Positions 1 to 4,981 of a DNA stretch of 7,888 nucleotides are shown here, piece by piece. Origin of the DNA: Desulfobacteraceae bacterium. Its GTDB lineage: Bacteria > Desulfobacterota > Desulfobacteria > Desulfobacterales > Desulfobacteraceae. Numbering within the stretch: position 1 is the first letter of the stretch; each line of letters opens with the position of its first letter. The position numbers and the translations under genes were made by a program. Location: the NCBI GenBank assembly GCA_003354055.1, contig PIVQ01000315.1:1-7888 (forward strand), given 5' to 3'. The notes under the pieces are model-generated. The model was not told the DNA's origin. It was given only the letters and a program-made list of their open reading frames with translations, and ran no database searches.

Positions 1-363
1 ACCCATGTAGACATCATAGCGGATATCCAGCCTGTAAAACTGGACATCGACCGTTCCATTGCCTGCGGGCTGATCCTGAATGAGTTAATGAGCAATGCAT
101 TGAAATACGCATTCAAAACAACGAAAAGAGGCCGGATCCACATCATGTTTAAAGCCCGGCAAAACGGTACGGCTCAATTTATCGTATCGGATAACGGATG
201 TGGGATGCCTGTTGAAACAAAACCTTCGGATTCTCTGGGGCTATACCTTGTGAAGATACTGGCACAAGATCAACTGGAGGGAGAATTTACCGTTTCCCAA
301 GAACAAAAACAGGAAAAGGAACTTAGCTTTATCATTCAATTTCCTTTAATCGATGAGGATTAA
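1..363 (+). CDS. Sensor histidine kinase, C-terminal ATPase part (5' end outside window)
   Basis: Open from the first base of the window in frame 1 to a TAA at 361-363, so only the last 120 residues are present. They form most of a HATPase_c domain. The N-box is at residues 26-37 (LILNELMSNALK), the G1 box is SDNGCGMP at about residues 63-70, and a short G2 segment SLGLYLVKILA follows. The N-box wording and the very short lid between the G1 and G2 boxes are typical of the HisKA_2/HWE family of sensor kinases rather than classical HisKA kinases. The protein should autophosphorylate a histidine in the missing upstream part and pass the phosphate to a receiver domain. Its sensory domains are not visible. 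The next gene starts 4 bp downstream on the same strand and begins with a receiver domain, which is a natural candidate partner. The kinase-family call is firm; the signal and partner are inference. Confidence 0.9.
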   Translation, partial: THVDIIADIQPVKLDIDRSIACGLILNELMSNALKYAFKTTKRGRIHIMFKARQNGTAQFIVSDNGCGMPVETKPSDSLGLYLVKILAQDQLEGEFTVSQEQKQEKELSFIIQFPLIDED

Positions 364-367
364 GCCT

Positions 368-2677
368 ATGGATCAGGCTAGAATATGTATTGTCGAAGAC
401 AACAGGATTGTGGCCGAAGATATCAAGCAGACATTGATAGATATCGGATACCAGGTGACAGGGGTTGCCACCAACAGCAAAAAAGCCCTGGCTATCATAG
501 AAGCGCATAAGACAGATCTTGCCCTGATGGATATCAACCTTGGAAAGGGGATGGACGGTATTGAACTGGCAGGGGTATTCAGGGAAAAATATAAGATTCC
601 TGTTGTCTATCTCACGGCCCATGCAGATAAAGCCACTCTGGACAGGGCAAAATTAACCCAGCCATTCGGCTACCTGATCAAACCTTTTGGCCGGCAGGAA
701 ATCCAGTCCACCCTTGAGATGGCCCTGTATAAATGCCAGGTAGATCGAAAAATACAAAAAAGCGAGCAGTGGCTGGCAACGACACTCAAATGCATCGGAG
801 ACGGCGTTATTGCCACGGATGCACAAGGCAAAATCAGATATTTGAATCCTGTGGCTGAAACCCTGACCGGATGGACATCGAATCAGGCACTTGGTCACGT
901 CCTTGACGAAATCTTTCATATCATCAATGAAACCACTGGGAAACACTGTGAAAACCCGGTTGAAACCGTATTGAGCACCGGAAAACGGCTTGAACCGGCC
1001 AATGACACCCTGCTCATCAGCCGGCAGGGCAAAAAGATCCCCATCAAAAACAGCGGTTCCCCCATTGTCCTGGAAAACGGTGAGACCATCGGCGTTGTAT
1101 TGGTGTTTCAGGACATAACCCATAGAAAACAGGCCCAAATCCAAATCAATCTTTTGAAAAAAGCCATAGACGATCTGGCGGAAAGCATCATTATCACAGA
1201 TGCAGACACCCGGATACAATATGTAAACCGGGCATTTGAAAAAACAACCGGATATTTGGGCCCGGATGTTATTGGAAAAACCACAAAGATGCTTCAAAGC
1301 GGTGTGCATCCGGAGGAGTTTTACAGGGATATCTGGGAAACCTTAGCCAGGAAAGAACCCTGGTTCGGAGTGTTTACCAACCGCAAAAAAAACGGCAGCC
1401 TGTTTCAGGAAAAGGCCACCATCTCTCCGGTGCTGGATGAAGATAATAACATTACCCATTTTATTACTGTAAAAAGGGATATAACAGAAGATCTGATCCA
1501 GGAAAAACGAATCCAGCAAAGCCAGAAAATGGAGTCCATAGGCACGCTTGCCGGCGGCATTGCCCACGATTTCAACAATATTTTATCCCCCATCTTAGGA
1601 TTTGCCCAACTCTCCTTACTAAGTGTGGAAAAGGAATCTATTCTGTCAGACAATCTGGAAGAAATCGAGAAAGCAGCCATGAGAGCCAAAGACCTGGTCC
1701 GTCAGATTCTTACATTTGCCCGCCATTCAGATCAAAGCGTGGCACCCATAAGAATATATCCTATTGTTAATGAGGCATTAAAGTTTATCCGTTCTTCCAT
1801 TCCAACCACCATTGAAATAAACACCCGGATTGAGCGAACCGGCTATGTACTTGCCGACCCCACAAAAATTCATCAGATTGTTATGAACCTGTGTACAAAT
1901 GCCTACCATGCCATTGATAAAGATACAGGAAAAATCTCGGTCACTCTGGAGGAAACAGTTCTGGACCAGGCCGTTACAACAGCCCATTGGACCCTGAATC
2001 CCGGGTCTTATGTAATGCTAAAAGTCTCAGACACCGGAACCGGTATACCTGAAAAAGATATGGACACCATATTTGAACCCTATTTTACCACCAAGGAAAC
2101 AGGGGAAGGTACAGGACTTGGTCTGGCAGTCTGCCAGGGTGCTGCCACGAGCATGAACGGCGGCATACGGGTGGACAGTGAACTGGGAAGAGGAACGATC
2201 TTTACCCTCTATGTTCCGGTGTCACGCCACAAGGGCCGGGATGTTTCACAGAAAAAGGAAAAACTGCCCACCGGCAACGAACACATTCTTTTTGTTGATG
2301 ATGAAATCTCGGTAACAAAATTGAATAAACGCCTCCTGGAGTCCCTGGGTTACAAGGTTACCATAGAAAATGAGAGTCCAAAAGCATTGCTGCTGGTCCA
2401 GGCAGATCCGGATCAATTTGATCTGATGATCACGGACATGACCATGCCTGCCATGACCGGGTATCAACTGGCTGAAGAAATTAAAGTTTTCCGGCCGGAT
2501 CTTCCCATTATCCTCTGCAGCGGATTTAATAAAAAAATTACAGACCAGACCATTGCCGAAACAGGTATCGATGCCTATTGCAAGAAGCCCATATCCACCG
2601 CCGAACTGGCCCGAATCATACGCCGCCTGCTCGATGACACGGATGCACATTCGGAACAGAGCAATGAAGACGGCTAA
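368..2677 (+). CDS. Hybrid sensor histidine kinase: receiver-PAS-PAS-HisKA-HATPase-receiver
   Basis: A 769-residue protein with no membrane segment, so probably cytoplasmic. An N-terminal receiver (about 5-122) has acidic pair E10/D11, phosphoacceptor D55 in LALMDINLG, T83 and K105 in YLIKPF. Two PAS domains follow (about 131-253 and 260-380), the first ending in a PAC-like FQDITHRK and the second in VKRDIT. The H-box GGIAHDFNNIL places the phosphorylated histidine at H400. The ATPase domain has an N-box ending at N511, a G1 box SDTGTGIP starting about S554, an F-box FEPYFTTK and a G2 box GTGLGLA. A second receiver (about 640-760) has D690 in ITDMTMP. All catalytic residues are present. The ATG at 368 is preferred because GAGGA at 355-359 lies 8 bp upstream. 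An in-frame ATG at 353 would add five residues and overlap the preceding kinase by 11 bp, and it lacks a ribosome site. The gene probably forms an operon with that kinase. The signal sensed by the PAS domains cannot be read from the sequence. Confidence 0.95.
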   Translation: MDQARICIVEDNRIVAEDIKQTLIDIGYQVTGVATNSKKALAIIEAHKTDLALMDINLGKGMDGIELAGVFREKYKIPVVYLTAHADKATLDRAKLTQPFGYLIKPFGRQEIQSTLEMALYKCQVDRKIQKSEQWLATTLKCIGDGVIATDAQGKIRYLNPVAETLTGWTSNQALGHVLDEIFHIINETTGKHCENPVETVLSTGKRLEPANDTLLISRQGKKIPIKNSGSPIVLENGETIGVVLVFQDITHRKQAQIQINLLKKAIDDLAESIIITDADTRIQYVNRAFEKTTGYLGPDVIGKTTKMLQSGVHPEEFYRDIWETLARKEPWFGVFTNRKKNGSLFQEKATISPVLDEDNNITHFITVKRDITEDLIQEKRIQQSQKMESIGTLAGGIAHDFNNILSPILGFAQLSLLSVEKESILSDNLEEIEKAAMRAKDLVRQILTFARHSDQSVAPIRIYPIVNEALKFIRSSIPTTIEINTRIERTGYVLADPTKIHQIVMNLCTNAYHAIDKDTGKISVTLEETVLDQAVTTAHWTLNPGSYVMLKVSDTGTGIPEKDMDTIFEPYFTTKETGEGTGLGLAVCQGAATSMNGGIRVDSELGRGTIFTLYVPVSRHKGRDVSQKKEKLPTGNEHILFVDDEISVTKLNKRLLESLGYKVTIENESPKALLLVQADPDQFDLMITDMTMPAMTGYQLAEEIKVFRPDLPIILCSGFNKKITDQTIAETGIDAYCKKPISTAELARIIRRLLDDTDAHSEQSNEDG

Positions 2678-2701
2678 GGTAGAAATGGGGACAATAATCT
2701 T

Positions 2702-2743
2702 AAAAAAGTAGCCGGGTATGGAATGCATTCCATACCCGGCTAC
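2702..2743 (-). terminator. Intrinsic terminator of the DAHP synthase-prephenate dehydratase gene
   Basis: Positions 2708-2743 are a perfect 36-bp palindrome with half-site GTAGCCGGGTATGGAATG. Read on the minus strand, the hairpin begins 6 bases after the stop codon at 2750-2752 and is followed directly by TTTTTT (complement of 2702-2707), the form of a Rho-independent terminator. On the plus strand the hairpin is followed by CAGGGATTAA, which has no U-tract, so it should terminate the plus-strand kinase operon poorly if at all. It lies in the 72-bp gap between two convergent genes. Confidence 0.88.
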
Positions 2744-2749
2744 CAGGGA

Positions 2750-4621
2750 TTAATACCGTCCCAGTATTCTTAAAATTTCTGACTTACTTTCAAGTTCTTC
2801 CATCATGGGGGCCAGGGCCTCGCTGAGGATATCAGCCTCAAGATCTGCATAAAACATGTATTCCCAGGGTTTTCCCAGGATGGGCCTGGATTCCAGTTTG
2901 ACCAGATTGATCTGATACTGAGAGAAAACCTTCATCACTTCGAACAGGGCTCCGGGTTTATTCCCGGTTGAGAATATAATCGAGGTTTTGACAACTTTTC
3001 TATTGCCCTTGTACTCTTTGGCAATGACGGCAAACCGGGTATAGTTTCTGGGGTTGTCTTCAATAGATTCGGCCGCAACCTGCATATCAAAAATATCTGC
3101 AGCCATGGAAGAACCGATGGCTGCGGCTGCGGTATCTTTGGATTCCTTTATATGGCGAACAGCGGAAGAGGTGGCCTTCACAGGCACGAGCTTAGCATCA
3201 GGATACTGCTCCAGGTAGTTGCGGCACTGGGACAAAGCCGGGGCCGGGGCCAGAATTTTTTTAATGGCCTTGGGGTCCGTACCCGGATGGGTAATCAGTG
3301 CATGCTTAATCCGGATGGCGACCTCACCGATGATTTTAAGATCATACTCCTGGAGCAGGTCAAAATTTTCATGGATGGAGCCGGACAGGGAGTTCTCCAC
3401 CGGGATCACACCGTATTCCACTGACCCGTTTTCAACTGCATTAAAAATATCCCTGAAGCTTTTCATGGGCACGGAGGTGACATCATCCCCGAAATAAGAA
3501 AGGCTGGCCTTGTGACTGTACGCCCCGTTTTCACCTATGAAGGCTGCTGTCTTGTTGGCCCCCTCCGCCAGGTTGGCGATCACCTCTGATTTTTTCAAAT
3601 AATCAAAATCCATCTGTTTGCCTACAACAGGGGCAATGACATAAAGATCCCGGGTTAAATCTCCGAACTGAACCGGATAAAGGCTCTGGGGGCCGTCGGA
3701 CAATGCCTGGTCCGGATTGTTGTGTACCTCTATCATAAGGGCATCTGCTCCTGCTGCAACAGCTGCACGGGCCATGGGGGCCACTTTTTCCCGGATGCCT
3801 GTGGCATGGCTGGGATCAATGATAATAGGAAGATGGGTGAGTTGCTTCAGCACAGGTATGGCCGACAGATCCAGGGTGTTCCGGGTATAGGGTTCAAAGG
3901 TCCGGATGCCGCGTTCACAGAGAATCACGTTGGTGTTTCCCCCTGCGGCAATATATTCGGCGGACATGAGCCACTCCTGGATGGTGGAGGCAAGGCCCCG
4001 CTTGAGCACAACAGGCTTGCTCATCTTGCCCACGCATTTAAGCAGTTCAAAGTTCTGCATATTCCGTGCACCTATCTGAACCACATCCACATAACGCTCC
4101 ATCAGCTCAGCCTGGGCCGGGGAGGTCATCTCGGTAACCACACCCAATCCGGTTTTTTCTCTGACTTCGGCCAGAATCTTAAGCCCCTCTTCTTCAAGTC
4201 CCTGGAAAGAGTATGGGGAAGATCTGGGTTTATAAGCCCCGCCTCTGAACAGAACAGCTCCGTATTTTTTGACTTCTTTGGCAATGGTCATGGCCTGATC
4301 CCGGCTTTCCACCGCACAGGGACCTGCCACCACAACGATCCTGTCCCCGCCAACCACAACATTGCCGATTTTGATCTGAGTATCTTCGGTTTTGAATTCC
4401 CGGCTCACCAGCTTATGCGACGTGGTGATGGCATGGGCATCCTCAACCCCGTCCAATTGTTTATACTCATCAGCACTCTTTTTTACCCTGGCACCGGTGA
4501 TGCAGATAATGTTACGTCCGGCGTCGGTGATCTCCCGGGTGATACACCCGTCATCATCCAGGGCTGCTTTAAGTTTGTCTCTCTGACCTTTAGAAATGCT
4601 TGTTTCAAGAACAAGTTTCAT
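2750..4621 (-). CDS. aroF-pheA: Fused DAHP synthase / prephenate dehydratase with ACT domain
   Basis: A 623-residue two-enzyme fusion. Residues 1-65 resemble the ferredoxin-like regulatory domain that precedes Thermotoga-type DAHP synthases. Residues 85-330 are a type I-beta DAHP synthase (PEP + erythrose 4-phosphate to DAHP) with GPCAVES (C102), YKPRSSPYSFQG (K131/R133), LKRG (K207/R208), DPSHATG (H272), E298 and D309, so the Cys-His-Glu-Asp metal set is complete. After a short linker, residues 358-535 are a prephenate dehydratase (prephenate to phenylpyruvate) with FIGENGAYSHKA, IPVENSLSGSIHE and the catalytic NYTRF (T528-F530). Residues 541-620 are an ACT domain with GALF (557-560) and ESRP (577-580), the Phe-binding motifs of this family. 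No chorismate mutase domain is seen. AAAGGAG (complement of 4630-4636) lies 8 bases before the ATG. The gene sits downstream of a Phe attenuator and has its own terminator. The domain calls are firm; Phe inhibition of both activities is inference. Confidence 0.95.
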   Translation of the reverse strand: MKLVLETSISKGQRDKLKAALDDDGCITREITDAGRNIICITGARVKKSADEYKQLDGVEDAHAITTSHKLVSREFKTEDTQIKIGNVVVGGDRIVVVAGPCAVESRDQAMTIAKEVKKYGAVLFRGGAYKPRSSPYSFQGLEEEGLKILAEVREKTGLGVVTEMTSPAQAELMERYVDVVQIGARNMQNFELLKCVGKMSKPVVLKRGLASTIQEWLMSAEYIAAGGNTNVILCERGIRTFEPYTRNTLDLSAIPVLKQLTHLPIIIDPSHATGIREKVAPMARAAVAAGADALMIEVHNNPDQALSDGPQSLYPVQFGDLTRDLYVIAPVVGKQMDFDYLKKSEVIANLAEGANKTAAFIGENGAYSHKASLSYFGDDVTSVPMKSFRDIFNAVENGSVEYGVIPVENSLSGSIHENFDLLQEYDLKIIGEVAIRIKHALITHPGTDPKAIKKILAPAPALSQCRNYLEQYPDAKLVPVKATSSAVRHIKESKDTAAAAIGSSMAADIFDMQVAAESIEDNPRNYTRFAVIAKEYKGNRKVVKTSIIFSTGNKPGALFEVMKVFSQYQINLVKLESRPILGKPWEYMFYADLEADILSEALAPMMEELESKSEILRILGRY

Positions 4622-4629
4622 TGTGCTGT

Positions 4630-4636
4630 CTCCTTT
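4630..4636 (-). promoter_or_regulatory. Strong ribosome binding site for the fused gene
   Basis: The minus strand reads AAAGGAG, 8 bases upstream of the ATG at 4621. It lies downstream of the attenuator terminator, so it is transcribed only on readthrough. Confidence 0.8.
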
Positions 4637-4678
4637 GATTTGGCATTTTGCCTGTGTTTATTTTAACTGATGCTTATT

Positions 4679-4716
4679 AAAAAAAATAAAAAGACCCCGA
4701 AGAATTCCCCGGGGCC
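4679..4716 (-). terminator. Attenuator terminator hairpin (segments 3:4)
   Basis: On the minus strand GGCCCCGGGG (complement of 4707-4716) pairs with CTTCGGGGTC (complement of 4693-4702) around an AATT loop. This gives a 10-bp stem with three G-U pairs. It is followed at once by a T-rich tract, TC then T5-A-T8, ending at 4679. It sits about 70 bases before the start of the fused gene, so it would stop transcription before the coding region. Confidence 0.85.
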
Positions 4717-4744
4717 ACAGGCCAAAAAAGACAAAGGCCCCGGG
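4708..4744 (-). promoter_or_regulatory. Antiterminator pairing (segments 2:3)
   Basis: On the minus strand CCCGGGGCC (complement of 4736-4744, inside segment 2) is perfectly complementary over 9 bp to GGCCCCGGG (complement of 4708-4716, inside segment 3), with a 19-base loop. Because it uses the 5' arm of the terminator, it excludes the 3:4 hairpin. It also excludes the 1:2 hairpin, as expected of an antiterminator. Confidence 0.72.
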
Positions 4745-4768
4745 TGGTCTTTCGTCCACCCGGGGCCT
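4735..4768 (-). promoter_or_regulatory. Anti-antiterminator hairpin (segments 1:2)
   Basis: A perfect 13-bp stem is formed by AGGCCCCGGGTGG (complement of 4756-4768) and CCACCCGGGGCCT (complement of 4735-4747) with an 8-base loop. It is the most stable hairpin in the leader. When formed it frees segment 3 for the terminator. On the minus strand it is itself followed by TTGTCTTTTTT, so it may also act as a pause site or a second terminator. Confidence 0.8.
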
Positions 4769-4806
4769 GTATAATTTACATATTATATAGCGCTACACCG
4801 GATGAA
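4757..4806 (-). promoter_or_regulatory. Possible upstream competing pairing (segment 0 with segment 1)
   Basis: Minus-strand TTCATCCGG (complement of 4798-4806, within the last sense codons of the leader ORF) can pair over 9 bp, two of them G-U, with CCGGGTGGA (complement of 4755-4763, in segment 1 and its loop edge). This would break the 1:2 hairpin and favour the 2:3 antiterminator. The pairing was found by eye and is weaker than 1:2. Confidence 0.4.
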
Positions 4807-4870
4807 CGCTCCTAAAAAAGAAGAAGCGTCCAAAACTAAAAAAGAAAAATTTACAAGTATCTGTTTTCAA
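4793..4870 (-). CDS. Phe-rich attenuator leader peptide (25 residues)
   Basis: A short ORF read from TTG at 4870 to TAG at 4793-4795. Its core is FFFFSFGRFFFF, so 9 of 25 residues are Phe (first run 4838-4849, one at 4832-4834, second run 4814-4825), and it ends RSVHPV. It resembles in style the enteric pheA and pheST leader peptides, whose translation reports the supply of charged tRNA-Phe. It precedes a nested set of exclusive hairpins and a Phe-biosynthetic gene, so chance seems unlikely despite the T-rich DNA. The start is the weak point. TTG is the only usual start codon in this open frame, and the only visible ribosome site, AAAGG (complement of 4884-4888), is 13 bases away, longer than normal. 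The peptide probably has no function beyond its translation. Confidence 0.68.
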   Translation of the reverse strand: MKTDTCKFFFFSFGRFFFFRSVHPV

Positions 4871-4879
4871 AGCGGTGTA
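4794..4879 (-). repeat. 7-bp inverted repeat enclosing the leader ORF
   Basis: Minus-strand TACACCG (complement of 4873-4879, between the ribosome site and the TTG) is perfectly complementary to CGGTGTA (complement of 4794-4800), which overlaps the leader stop codon. In untranslated RNA this stem could close over the leader ORF and occupy part of segment 0. That would leave 1:2 and 3:4 to form, giving termination in the absence of translation. This role is a suggestion only. Confidence 0.35.
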
Positions 4880-4930
4880 TTTGCCTTTATAATTTATTTA
4901 TATCTGGTCATGTATTAAAAATACGGCCCA

Positions 4931-4959
4931 ACGTTAACGCCACGGCAATTCATTGTCAA
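4931..4959 (-). promoter_or_regulatory. Probable sigma-70 promoter of the attenuator and fused gene
   Basis: On the minus strand a perfect -35 TTGACA (complement of 4954-4959) is followed after 17 bp by TAACGT (complement of 4931-4936), a weak -10 matching TATAAT at the first two and last positions. Transcription would start near 4920-4926, some 50 bases before the leader ORF, which is the right placement for an attenuator. It begins 22 bases after the end of the chemoreceptor gene, for which I see no clear terminator, so readthrough into the leader is possible. Confidence 0.55.
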
Positions 4960-4981
4960 GATAAAAAATTCACCAATCTGA

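Larger units (their letters stand above)
4679..4925 (-). promoter_or_regulatory. Phenylalanine transcription attenuator (whole leader element)
   Basis: This is the minus-strand leader between the probable transcription start (about 4920-4926) and the end of the attenuator U-tract. In order it holds a weak ribosome site, a leader ORF with two four-Phe runs, a GC-rich hairpin (segments 1:2), a competing 2:3 pairing, and a 3:4 terminator followed by T5-A-T8. The target gene begins about 57 bases further on and makes enzymes for Phe synthesis. This combination is the established logic of pheA- and pheST-type attenuators in enteric bacteria. The amino acid sensed is read directly from the codons. 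The dynamics are inferred by hand pairing, not by folding software. Confidence 0.8.

Noticed and set aside
353..367. Earlier ATG for the hybrid kinase
   Set aside because: No ribosome binding site precedes it and it overlaps the upstream gene. GAGGA at 355-359 is well placed for the ATG at 368.
653..1309. 218-codon minus-strand open frame inside the hybrid kinase
   Set aside because: It is opposite the receiver and PAS domains and shows no ribosome site or recognisable motif of its own.
3722..4666. 314-codon open frame on the plus strand opposite the fused gene
   Set aside because: It runs antisense to strongly motif-supported coding sequence, has no recognisable domain and covers the real gene's start. 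It is best explained by codon bias of the true gene.
4782..4787. Perfect TATAAT on the minus strand just after the leader stop codon
   Set aside because: No acceptable -35 lies 16-18 bp upstream, and a start here would omit the Phe-rich ORF. The TTGACA element at 4954-4959 fits the leader better. A minor second promoter cannot be excluded.
4961..4981. T-tract just after the chemoreceptor stop codon on the minus strand as a terminator
   Set aside because: Six T are present, but only TGATCA-type weak symmetry precedes them and no stable stem could be drawn.
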